From Euryarchaeota archaeon UBA463 (GTDB lineage: Archaea > Thermoplasmatota > Poseidoniia > Poseidoniales > Thalassarchaeaceae), in NCBI GenBank assembly GCA_002501805.1, contig DAOI01000012.1, forward strand, positions 44,340 through 88,319: a stretch of DNA of 43,980 nucleotides. Reading direction: 5' to 3'. This document shows, in pieces, positions 31,633-39,550 of the stretch. The first letter of the stretch is position 1. The number at the start of each line of letters is the position of its first letter. The notes beneath the pieces are model-generated. The model worked only from the letters and a program-made list of their open reading frames with translations. It ran no database searches and was not told where the DNA came from. A program made the translations under genes and the position numbers.

Positions 31633-32688
31633 ATGAACGCAACACCACCAGCAGAAAAACCCCCGGCACCACCAGCAGACGCAGTATCAAAGGGATACGA
31701 AGAGAAGGCCGCTAAAGCCAGAGGGTCAAAGAAGACCAACGAGAAGTTAGAGGCGGTTGGAAGGATCGGAGAGGCCATCAGTGCCGAGGTCCAGAAGGTA
31801 ATCATTGGGAAGTCACACGTGATTGACAATGTACTGGTTAATATCCTGTCCAATGGAAACCTCCTATTCGAGGATTATCCAGGATTGGCTAAAACTCTGA
31901 TGACAAATACATTCGCAGACGCACTTGGTTGTGATTTCAAGAGGGTGCAATTCACTCCGGATCTTCTTCCTGCTGACATCACTGGAACAAATATCTATGA
32001 TGCAAAGAAGGGAGAGTTCACATTCAAGCCTGGACCAATTTTCTGTAATCTTCTCCTCTCGGATGAGATAAACAGGGCCCCGCCTAAGACTCAAGCGGCT
32101 CTTCTTGAAGCGATGCAGGAGAAGCAAGTGACAATTGGTGTTGTGACACACAAGCTTCCTGCTCCTTTCTTGACCATGGCGACCCAGAACCCAGTTGAGC
32201 AGGAAGGGACATATCCCCTACCTGAGGCTCAGCTTGATCGTTTCATGTTCAAGATGAGCGTTGGATATCCTAACAGAGCTGATGAAGATGAAATCTTGGC
32301 TAGACGTGTGGCAAGAAAGAAGGATGCTGTAGAAGTCGAGACGATTACCGATCCAGCTCGTGTTGTCGCGATGCAAGAGGCGTGTGAAGACGTATATGTC
32401 GATCCCGCAGTCAGGATGTACATGGTTGAGATCGTAACAAGGACGAGAGAGGACCCGCGTGTGTTGGTCGGATCATCGCCTCGTGGATCGCAGGCCCTAC
32501 TGAAGACTAGTCGTGCCGCTGCGGCAATGAGCGGAAGGGATTTCATCACCCCAGATGATGTAAAGGCAGTGGCCACACTGGCTGTATCCCACAGACTTAT
32601 CCTGAAGCCGGAGCATCAGATAAAGGGCCTAGAAAATGAAGAAGTAGTTTCAGACATTCTTCGCCAGGTCCCCGTACCTACGGTTTGA
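31633..32688 (+). CDS. MoxR-family AAA+ ATPase
   Basis: A 351-residue protein with a Pro/Ala-rich N-terminal tail (residues 1-20) of about 30 unusual residues before the core. Walker A is the MoxR variant PGLAKT (83-88), Walker B LLLSDEINRAPPKTQ (Asp144, Glu145), sensor 1 ATQNPVEQEGTYPLPEAQLDRFMF, and the C-terminal lid follows (VGSSPRGSQALLKTSRAAA). MoxR ATPases act as chaperones that activate or assemble partner complexes, usually with VWA-like proteins such as the DUF58 protein encoded next. Purine-rich GGAGATAGTAGT precedes the ATG. It lies 46 bases after the DUF4350-like gene and 31 bases before DUF58, clearly one operon. Confidence 0.95.
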   Translation: MNATPPAEKPPAPPADAVSKGYEEKAAKARGSKKTNEKLEAVGRIGEAISAEVQKVIIGKSHVIDNVLVNILSNGNLLFEDYPGLAKTLMTNTFADALGCDFKRVQFTPDLLPADITGTNIYDAKKGEFTFKPGPIFCNLLLSDEINRAPPKTQAALLEAMQEKQVTIGVVTHKLPAPFLTMATQNPVEQEGTYPLPEAQLDRFMFKMSVGYPNRADEDEILARRVARKKDAVEVETITDPARVVAMQEACEDVYVDPAVRMYMVEIVTRTREDPRVLVGSSPRGSQALLKTSRAAAAMSGRDFITPDDVKAVATLAVSHRLILKPEHQIKGLENEEVVSDILRQVPVPTV

Positions 32689-32719
32689 GGCCCTGATTGG
32701 ACAAGCGAGGAGATTAGTG

Positions 32720-34039
32720 ATGGCGTGGAGCAGGAAGTCGGCGATGTTCGCGTCTCTGGCTATTGCACTATATCTCCTGGGATTGGTACTCCGTAACCAG
32801 CAACTGGTCACGGTTGCAGTTGTCCTGCTATCGTTCCTAACGTGGGCGGCATTCATGTCAAACCATGCTGATGTCTCTTCTTCAGGTAGGAGAATAGGGG
32901 ATGAAAACAGGAATGATGGAATCCAGTTGAATAGTATCGTAGCCCTCAGAAAGATTTCTTCTTCAAGAATTTTTGAGGATGGCGAAATCGAGGTCACCCT
33001 GCGACTTCAGAATAAGTCCAATCTAGCCAAGATTGTAGAAGTTCGCGATAGAGTTCCTGAGGTCATGAGAGTAAAGAAGGGGGCAAACTATGTCCTAATG
33101 GAACTGGGCCCGCAAAGAGAGACCACAATCAAGTACACTATCGAGACGCCTCTCAGAGGATTCTACACCATAGGCCCGGTTTGCATTAGGATTCAAGATG
33201 CGTTCGGTCTTTTCCACAACGAAAGAGAAGTAAATCTGTATGATGATTTCCTCGTATTCCCCAAGATGGAAGATATCAAAGATGCCCTCATTAAGAGCAG
33301 GGTCCCTAAGATATTCACTGGCGCAGTGAATATCAGGAATCCAGGAGAGGGATCTAATTTCTACAATCTCAGAGAGTACATTCCAGGAGACCCAATGAAG
33401 AAGGTCAACTGGGCTGCGACCGCTAGAAGTGGGGGCAAAATGATGGTCAACGAATACGAAAGAGATGCCGTTAGCGACATCATCCTAATCATAGATAGCA
33501 GGTCCGTCAGCGAGACTGGTCCTGTGAGTAGGAATTCACTAGTTTACAGCACCCGAGCAGCTGCTAGCCTATCGCAGTACTTCTTATCCAGAAGGGATTC
33601 GGTAGGATTGGTTGTATACAGTGATGAGATAGTTTCTGTAGACAGAGACACGGGGAAGAAGCAACTGTATGTACTTCTAACTAAACTCGCTGGAGCGATT
33701 GCCAAAGGAAATACCCCTCTCAAGGTAGTAACCAACAGAATAATGCCTCATATCAATAGGGGAAGTCCAATTATCATCCTTAGCCCATTGGAAGACGATC
33801 CGACTATCGTAGATGCAGTGAGAGATCTAAGGGCTAGGAACTTCGATGTAACCGTACTTTCACCAAGTAGCCTTGAGTTCGAATTCGATGCTAAGAGATT
33901 GGATAGAACTGGATATGAAGTTCTGAAGACTGAAAGAGATATTTTGATGAGTGAGCTAAGAGGACTCGGGGCTTTTGTTATGGATTGGGAGCCTGATATG
34001 ATGCTCAATACTGCCCTTGCAGGTGCGAGGGGTTTCTGA
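32720..34039 (+). CDS. DUF58 (VWA-like) membrane-anchored protein
   Basis: A 439-residue protein from ATG 32720 (GTG one codon earlier is the alternative). Two N-terminal helices (about 8-45) are followed by a beta-rich domain and the diagnostic DUF58 core FYNLREYIPGDPMKKVNWAATARSGGKMMVNEYE. The following VIILIIDSRS-like strand (DIILIIDSRSVSE) starts the VWA fold; the Ser of DxS is present, but the full MIDAS set could not be checked by eye. It is the standard partner of MoxR. GTGATG start and GAGG upstream fit coupling to moxR. Confidence 0.9.
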   Translation: MAWSRKSAMFASLAIALYLLGLVLRNQQLVTVAVVLLSFLTWAAFMSNHADVSSSGRRIGDENRNDGIQLNSIVALRKISSSRIFEDGEIEVTLRLQNKSNLAKIVEVRDRVPEVMRVKKGANYVLMELGPQRETTIKYTIETPLRGFYTIGPVCIRIQDAFGLFHNEREVNLYDDFLVFPKMEDIKDALIKSRVPKIFTGAVNIRNPGEGSNFYNLREYIPGDPMKKVNWAATARSGGKMMVNEYERDAVSDIILIIDSRSVSETGPVSRNSLVYSTRAAASLSQYFLSRRDSVGLVVYSDEIVSVDRDTGKKQLYVLLTKLAGAIAKGNTPLKVVTNRIMPHINRGSPIIILSPLEDDPTIVDAVRDLRARNFDVTVLSPSSLEFEFDAKRLDRTGYEVLKTERDILMSELRGLGAFVMDWEPDMMLNTALAGARGF

Positions 34040-34048
34040 GGGATTGGA

Positions 34049-34990
34049 ATGGCTAAGAAAGTTAGAGTTGATGGGGGAGGGGACACTTCACACCTGTACG
34101 AAGGGAAGACCATCAGATCATCTGCCCCGAGTAGAAAGAAAGCTGCGGGTAGACTGAAGTCGAGTACTGAGATACCGAAGGATGCTATCCCAGAGATACA
34201 CGTCCCTAGTTTCATTGAGTCATTCTTTGGAGGTCCTGTTGTAGCCAAGCAGAAGTTCCTGCCTGCAGACAGAATGGTCTCTTCACTTCAGATCGGTGCG
34301 GCGTCCTCTCTGACCATTCTGTGTTTCCTAACTCTTGCAATTACACCGGTTTCTGGAACTGCGTGGTTCGCAGTATCGAATATCTTGGGACTCGGTTCCC
34401 TGGGTGGACTTTTCCATCTCTCTCTAATTATAATTGGCCTGATTGGAGGAATTTATGGGACATTCCAAAGAGACAAAAGGGCTATGCTGGTATCATACGT
34501 TTCACTAATATTGGTGACAGTCAGGTTTGCCGGCAGTACGGTTGATTTCAGATTCGATTTTCTCCCAGAGGGAGAGATTGCTCAGAAATTTATTCTTATT
34601 CTATACGCTGTTTTCCTAGTTATGTACATAGAGCTCTCTAATGGAGTGATAAGATTCTCAATGTTGGATACTTCGATTAGGATGAACGAAGTTTACGTCA
34701 TGGGAGTTAAGAAAATCACCAGGAAATACCATACATCTCTAGCCATAGCCCCACTAATAGCTGGAGTAGTGGCCTTAATGACCCTTCTAATCAATCTAAT
34801 TATTCCTGCAATCGTGGATATTTTCGATGGTAGCTCCGATGTTGCTTCCTCGAGGTTACGTGAATCTGTGGAGCTGACCAGTGTATATGGGGTGGCATTA
34901 GGGACTGCGATAGTTTTCCTAATTATTGCAATAATGTTTGGAGTTAATCTTCCATTAAGGATACAGCAAATGAGAGAAAGAGGAGCCTAG
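34049..34990 (+). CDS. Multi-helix membrane protein at the end of the MoxR/DUF58 operon
   Basis: A 313-residue protein with a basic, disordered N-terminal stretch of about 60 residues (SRKKAAGRLKSS) and then roughly seven hydrophobic segments: SSLTILCFLTLAI, LFHLSLIIIGLIGGIYG, AMLVSYVSLILVTV, FILILYAVFLVMYI, LAIAPLIAGVVALMTLLINLII and VALGTAIVFLIIAIMFGVNL. No family recognised. It follows DUF58 by nine bases with GAGGG before the ATG, so it is probably part of the same complex, perhaps its membrane platform (inference). Its stop overlaps the convergent aroC stop by four bases. Confidence 0.7.
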   Translation: MAKKVRVDGGGDTSHLYEGKTIRSSAPSRKKAAGRLKSSTEIPKDAIPEIHVPSFIESFFGGPVVAKQKFLPADRMVSSLQIGAASSLTILCFLTLAITPVSGTAWFAVSNILGLGSLGGLFHLSLIIIGLIGGIYGTFQRDKRAMLVSYVSLILVTVRFAGSTVDFRFDFLPEGEIAQKFILILYAVFLVMYIELSNGVIRFSMLDTSIRMNEVYVMGVKKITRKYHTSLAIAPLIAGVVALMTLLINLIIPAIVDIFDGSSDVASSRLRESVELTSVYGVALGTAIVFLIIAIMFGVNLPLRIQQMRERGA

Positions 34991-36087
34991 TTGCTGATAT
35001 ACCCTCCAGCTATACCTAAGTCTGCCATCACTAGAATAGCTACTGCTTCGACGACCGGCGCCGCCCTTGGACCCAAGACTGGATCATGCCTACCTCCTAC
35101 CTCCAGAGGCATCTTCTCATTTGTTGGAAGATGAAGGGTGAACTGCTTACGAGGGAGGCTACTGGGTGGTTTGAAATGGATCTTGACGCAAATTGGAGAA
35201 CCGGTGGAGCGCCCTCCCAATGAGCCGTCTGCAACTGCTTCAGATGATCCTTCTAGGACAGGTCCATCCGGACCTGGCTCCCATGCATCATTGTGCTCAC
35301 TGCCTCTCATAGTAGAAGATCTCGTACCGTGGGAGAACTCTATTGCTCTAGCTCCTGGAATAGCCATAAGTGCCCTTGCCAAGGATGGTTCTATCCCATC
35401 GAACCAAGGCTCTCCGACACCGATGGGGAGTCCTTCAATCAATAGCTCAACAACAGATCCTATGGTATCTCTATCTTTCCTAACTAATTCTATCTCATGC
35501 GACATTGATTTAGCCGCTTCTGTATCCCTACAGTTTAGTCTGCCCGAATCAGAGGAAGGATTCAGAGGAGTTTTTCTCTCTAAGTCAAAAAGTGGTCTGG
35601 ATTTTACCTCTCCTACACTGTGAAGATGGGCACAGCATGACCAGCCCACATTATCGAGAAGTGTCCTTGCTTGACTACCAGCAGCAACTAGGCCGAATGT
35701 TAGCCTAGCCGACTGTGACCCTCCTCCTCTCAAATCGGCCGTTCCATCTGATCTTACTGACTCTACTAAATCTGCGTGTCCCGGCCTCGGATGATCTGGT
35801 AAGAAAGAGTAGTCTCTAGATTTTGCATCGGAGTTCATCGTCAACATCAGTATCGGCCATCCGGTTGCCTTCCCCTCGTAAACTCCAGACAGTATCTCGC
35901 AGTCATCAGGTTCGGATCTCTGGGAGAGGCCCTTTCTTCCAGGTTTTCTTCTCAAGAGATCACGCAGTAATATTTCCGTATCCAATGGGGTTCCTGCTGG
36001 AACTCCTTCCACTAGCGCCCCTACACATTTTCCGTGACTTTCTCCGAAAAGAGTCACTTTGAGATTATCTCCCAATTGCATGCCCAT
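34987..36087 (-). CDS. aroC: Chorismate synthase
   Basis: A 366-residue FMN-dependent lyase catalysing the last shared step of aromatic amino-acid synthesis, from 5-enolpyruvylshikimate 3-phosphate to chorismate. Signatures: FGESHGKCVGALVEGVPAG (His18), RPGHADL, RGGGSQSARLT, and near the C-terminus GGRHDPVLGPRAAPVVEA. GGAGGAGAT at good spacing precedes the ATG at 36087 (a second ATG two codons on is less well placed). It is the last gene of the shikimate operon and needs reduced FMN, linking it loosely to flavin supply. Confidence 0.97.
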   Translation of the reverse strand: MGMQLGDNLKVTLFGESHGKCVGALVEGVPAGTPLDTEILLRDLLRRKPGRKGLSQRSEPDDCEILSGVYEGKATGWPILMLTMNSDAKSRDYSFLPDHPRPGHADLVESVRSDGTADLRGGGSQSARLTFGLVAAGSQARTLLDNVGWSCCAHLHSVGEVKSRPLFDLERKTPLNPSSDSGRLNCRDTEAAKSMSHEIELVRKDRDTIGSVVELLIEGLPIGVGEPWFDGIEPSLARALMAIPGARAIEFSHGTRSSTMRGSEHNDAWEPGPDGPVLEGSSEAVADGSLGGRSTGSPICVKIHFKPPSSLPRKQFTLHLPTNEKMPLEVGGRHDPVLGPRAAPVVEAVAILVMADLGIAGGYISN

Positions 36088-36089
36088 GC

Positions 36090-36944
36090 TTATATCTCCT
36101 CCCTCAATCCGTCACATGTAGTGAATTCTGTGATTAATACCTGTTCACAAAACTGCTTCAATTGGGACTCTAGAAATTCCTTATCCTGCTCATAGCATAC
36201 TATCGCGATTGCTGGTCCAGAACCACTTATTCCAGCGGCTAGTGCTCCTGAAGCAATCATCAAATTAGAGATTCTTAATGCTTCGAAATCGTCTGTAGAT
36301 GCGGCTACTGCCATGCCATTCGATGAAAGGGCATCCAGTATTGACCCGTTTATCAGAGATGCAAATGCTCTGTCAAAAATCTGTGAGTTTCTAGAGAATG
36401 CCTCCTTCTCGGGAATAATTTTTCTCCGTCCCCTTAGGCCAATCATGACTGTAAGTCCGGTTTCCAATTCTCCTTCGAATAGTATTGACTCGACGGAGGG
36501 GACTGATGGATCCACTACCTTCCATCCAGGAGACATTGCCGCCCAAGTATCATCCATACTTCCAGTGATTGAACACCCAGATCTTATCTGTGCCTCAACC
36601 GCTAAGTCGACTATCTCAAAATCAGAAAGCCCAGTCCATGATGCTTTGTCAAGTGCCCTTATAGCCGCGCATGCCAGTGCTGAGCTCGATTTCATACCCT
36701 GGCCTATCGGGACATCGCTGACGATCTCCCAACCGAAAACCGAGGGCAAGGGAAATCCATTTTTTCTCCATATCGAAGAAACATGTGACAACAAGTCATG
36801 TTCGTCCCCTAGAACTATCCTAGGCTCATCGTGAATATTAACGAGTGTCTGGAGTTTAAGTGGAGTAGAACATCCCTTTCCAATTCCCATGGCATGTAGA
36901 ATTGAAACTGCTCCATTGGCAGTGCCTGATGCGAGAATTGTCAT
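36090..36944 (-). CDS. aroK: Shikimate kinase, archaeal GHMP type
   Basis: A 284-residue GHMP-superfamily kinase. The phosphate-binding loop PIGQGMKSSSALACA (about 79-93), GSMDDTWAAM (about 148-157) and the C-terminal GISGSGPAIAIVC motif match archaeal shikimate kinase rather than homoserine or mevalonate kinase. It phosphorylates shikimate with ATP. This form is unrelated to bacterial P-loop AroK, so it is a strong archaeal marker. Its ATG overlaps the dehydroquinate synthase stop (ATGA) and it lies directly before aroC. Confidence 0.95.
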   Translation of the reverse strand: MTILASGTANGAVSILHAMGIGKGCSTPLKLQTLVNIHDEPRIVLGDEHDLLSHVSSIWRKNGFPLPSVFGWEIVSDVPIGQGMKSSSALACAAIRALDKASWTGLSDFEIVDLAVEAQIRSGCSITGSMDDTWAAMSPGWKVVDPSVPSVESILFEGELETGLTVMIGLRGRRKIIPEKEAFSRNSQIFDRAFASLINGSILDALSSNGMAVAASTDDFEALRISNLMIASGALAAGISGSGPAIAIVCYEQDKEFLESQLKQFCEQVLITEFTTCDGLREEI

Positions 36945-37885
36945 TTTTCAGTGACCTCCCCCTGGACAGATATACCAATATGACGCATTCCCTTCTCGTT
37001 AAGAACAGTTATCTCATCTCCTGAACTTAGCTCGGTCACTGAGATAGCGGATCCAGATGATGTAACTAATCGTACAGTCTCTGCCTGCTGGAGAATAACA
37101 TTACCAGTGAAATTTTGTGACTTCATTGAAACTTTCAGGAGGGGTCTTCTCTCAATCTTCAGTCTACCAATTGTAGCTATTTTGGCCAGACCATCTCCTG
37201 AGTATACTGCAACCTGATCTCCGGAGGATAGCTCGGACAGATATTTTGTTGAGCCATTAGCCATCATTACGTAAGAGTGGACTGCTCCAGCGTTTATCCT
37301 GAATGGTCTAGAAGGTACGTATTGTGATGGAACTGTCTCTCCATGAACTAGACAAAGGCATGATGAGGAGGAACCAACGAAAATTCCCTCTCCATCTGAT
37401 AGTCTCTCGGTGAGATCCACACATACCCTCTCACCCAGGCCCGCTGTGGTTACAGATGAGACTGTGGCAACCGATATATCCGATACATTATCCTCGCTCT
37501 TGGCTGAAATTTTCTCCTTAGCAACCATTTTTGCAGATAACCATAGGGAAGGGGCCATTTCTTCGGGTGGGATGACAATTGCATCTACACCGTGCTCTAA
37601 GGCAAAGGCCACTCCTTGGACGTCTATTTCCTCAGATATCGATACAGCAATCTTAGTGCCGCTATTAGAAGCGGCGGCGACTATATTCTCCAGAGGTATC
37701 ATCTTCCAATCTGAGCATCTTAGCATCACCCATGGTACCATTCCAATAAGTGAGATAGCCTCTTCCTGGCCTCTGAAATCATCAAGTGCCACTGATGCAA
37801 CCTCTGGATCCTGACCTTCCCAAACTTTGTGTCCAGAAATATGAGAATGGTTTCCATATTTCTCGGCGTCAATCCAGATTTCCAT
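36941..37885 (-). CDS. aroB': 3-dehydroquinate synthase II, archaeal type
   Basis: A 314-residue protein of the archaeal-type dehydroquinate synthase, which oxidatively deaminates and cyclises the ADH synthase product instead of using DAHP. Family stretches: IWIDAEKYGNHSH (normally W-x-D near the start), VDAIVIPPEE, and RPFRINAGAVHSYV, the most conserved signature, followed by the C-terminal beta domain (SGDQVAVY, GDEITVLNEKG). The ATG at 37885, with GAGGTGA before it, is chosen over the adjacent TTG 37888. The preceding gene's stop lies inside that ribosome site, so translation is coupled. Confidence 0.96.
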   Translation of the reverse strand: MEIWIDAEKYGNHSHISGHKVWEGQDPEVASVALDDFRGQEEAISLIGMVPWVMLRCSDWKMIPLENIVAAASNSGTKIAVSISEEIDVQGVAFALEHGVDAIVIPPEEMAPSLWLSAKMVAKEKISAKSEDNVSDISVATVSSVTTAGLGERVCVDLTERLSDGEGIFVGSSSSCLCLVHGETVPSQYVPSRPFRINAGAVHSYVMMANGSTKYLSELSSGDQVAVYSGDGLAKIATIGRLKIERRPLLKVSMKSQNFTGNVILQQAETVRLVTSSGSAISVTELSSGDEITVLNEKGMRHIGISVQGEVTEK

Positions 37886-37889
37886 CAAA

Positions 37890-38705
37890 TCACCTCAGAT
37901 AGGAGGCGGCCTCATTCGCACTGACTCCCTCGTGGATTACTGCTCTGAGGGCATTAATCCTAGCGACTGAATCGGTTGCTGAGAATATTTGCCTTCCCAT
38001 GCAGACCCCTGCTCCACCGACAGATAGAGCTTCTTCTACCATCTCTAGTGTCTGAGAAAAAGGCATTCCTTGAGGACCTCCTGCTATCAAAACTGGAATT
38101 GGGACTCCCGAGCAGACTTCAGAGAAAGTTTCCGCACTGCCGGTCCATGGGACCTTAGCAACATGGCACCCCAGTTCCCACGCTACTCTAGCAGCATGGG
38201 CAATGCCGTTAGTTGGATCGTCTTCACTGGGACTCATATTTGGGCCTCTGGGGTATACCATTCCCAAAACGGGAATATTATGTTCAAATGCTGAAGAAGT
38301 AAGAGATCCGGCTGATTCTATCATTTTGTATTCCATATCGTCACCTAGATTAATCTGACATGAAAGAGCACTTGCCCCTCTTTTTAGAGCCTCTATGGCA
38401 TTTCCCACGAGCACTTTCGTACCCGATCTTTCACCACCGTGGACGGTAGATACCGAGGCATGCATTACGAAATTTTTCCATTGTGTCCTTTGTACTTGAT
38501 GAGTAAGAACGCCCTTCTGAAGAACGATTGCATCTGCACCCGCCGAAATACATGATTCAACTAGCCCATCCATGTTCTCAAGACCTTTCTCTGGATATCC
38601 AGAAATACCGTGGTCCATAGGTATCCATAGGCCCTTTCCCCCAGGAAGAAGACGGGATAGCCTCTCATCTAGGTCATCTGCCATGTATGTTCGTCCAAGC
38701 TCCAT
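37890..38705 (-). CDS. aroA': 2-amino-3,7-dideoxy-D-threo-hept-6-ulosonate synthase (class I aldolase family)
   Basis: A 271-residue class I aldolase relative catalysing the first step of the archaeal alternative shikimate pathway from 6-deoxy-5-ketofructose phosphate and aspartate semialdehyde. The barrel shows LWIPMDHGISGYPEKGL, ADAIVLQKGVL, VYPRGPN, the Schiff-base Lys in HVAKVPWTG, LIAGGPQG and GVCMGRQIF. Its text and order mirror Methanocaldococcus MJ0400-type enzymes. First gene of the operon, starting at ATG 38705 (an in-frame GTG is one codon earlier, another ATG eight codons later). Confidence 0.93.
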   Translation of the reverse strand: MELGRTYMADDLDERLSRLLPGGKGLWIPMDHGISGYPEKGLENMDGLVESCISAGADAIVLQKGVLTHQVQRTQWKNFVMHASVSTVHGGERSGTKVLVGNAIEALKRGASALSCQINLGDDMEYKMIESAGSLTSSAFEHNIPVLGMVYPRGPNMSPSEDDPTNGIAHAARVAWELGCHVAKVPWTGSAETFSEVCSGVPIPVLIAGGPQGMPFSQTLEMVEEALSVGGAGVCMGRQIFSATDSVARINALRAVIHEGVSANEAASYLR

Positions 38706-38708
38706 CAC

Positions 38709-38758
38709 TTGAATGGTGGGTTAATGCCATGAGGCAGAAAAATTACTTTATTAGGCCT
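38709..38758 (-). promoter_or_regulatory. Spacer with U-tract and candidate promoter before the shikimate operon
   Basis: Read on the minus strand, TAATAAAGTAATTTTTCTG lies 25-45 bases upstream of the aroA' start. The T-run may terminate the exonuclease transcript and the AT-rich block may serve as TATA box for the aro operon. Both functions are inferred from composition. Confidence 0.35.
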
Positions 38759-39541
38759 CTAAATATCAAAATCTACGATTACCGGGGCATGATCAGAAAC
38801 GACCAGCCCTCCTTCCCTCATTACCTCTGCAGATTTCATAAGGTCTCTAGCAGAGTCGTTTGCCAAGACGTAGTCTATCCTCCACCCCCTATCTCTCTCT
38901 CTGGCTCTCCTGAAGTTTGACCACCATGTATACGGCCCTTTCTGAGGGCCTATGTGAATCCTCAATAAATCATGCCAGCCCCTATTCAGTAGCCTCGTGA
39001 ACCAATCCCTCTCATGTTCCAAAAATCCTGATGACCTTTTATTCCCCTTCGGATCCCATATATCATCCTCGGTATGTGCAATATTGAGGTCACCGCATAG
39101 CAAAGCTGGTTCTTCTGAGCCTACGAACTTCTCAGCCCACTCCATCAAATCCTCTATCCATTGATCCTTGTAAGCCTGTCTTTCTGGATTTGCTGAACCG
39201 TTGGGGAGATATATGTTAACACAATGCATTCCCTTGTGCATAGTATGCAAAACTCTCCCCTCTGGATCCCTAGTTTCATCTAGGTCAGTATCAATCCCCC
39301 TACCAATCTCATCCATTCCGACCCTGGAGCATGCCATCACTCCCGAGTATCCCTTTCTCTGTGCAGGATGCCAAATGACATCGTATCCCTCCGGCTCCGA
39401 CCAATCCTTGGGCATCTGTTCAGGGAGAGCCCTTACCTCTTGGAATAGCATTACATCCGCATCGATCCTTTCTATGAAATCATACAGGCCCTTTCTGTGG
39501 GCCGCTCTGATACCATTCAGGTTCCACGTGACTACTCGCAT
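38759..39541 (-). CDS. xthA: Exodeoxyribonuclease III (AP endonuclease)
   Basis: A 260-residue protein of the exonuclease III/APE1 family. MRVVTWNLNGIRAA (Asn7), MLFQEVRA (Glu35, metal ligand), YLPNGSANPERQAYK, CGDLNIAHTEDDIWDPK (Asp/Asn catalytic pair), RIDYVLA and SDHAPVIVDF (catalytic His) are all in place. It cleaves DNA 5' to abasic sites in base-excision repair, downstream of glycosylases such as endonuclease III at the other end of the window. It ends ten bases after the ABC permease gene on the same strand but is not obviously linked to it. Confidence 0.97.
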   Translation of the reverse strand: MRVVTWNLNGIRAAHRKGLYDFIERIDADVMLFQEVRALPEQMPKDWSEPEGYDVIWHPAQRKGYSGVMACSRVGMDEIGRGIDTDLDETRDPEGRVLHTMHKGMHCVNIYLPNGSANPERQAYKDQWIEDLMEWAEKFVGSEEPALLCGDLNIAHTEDDIWDPKGNKRSSGFLEHERDWFTRLLNRGWHDLLRIHIGPQKGPYTWWSNFRRARERDRGWRIDYVLANDSARDLMKSAEVMREGGLVVSDHAPVIVDFDI

Positions 39542-39550
39542 ATCCTCTCC

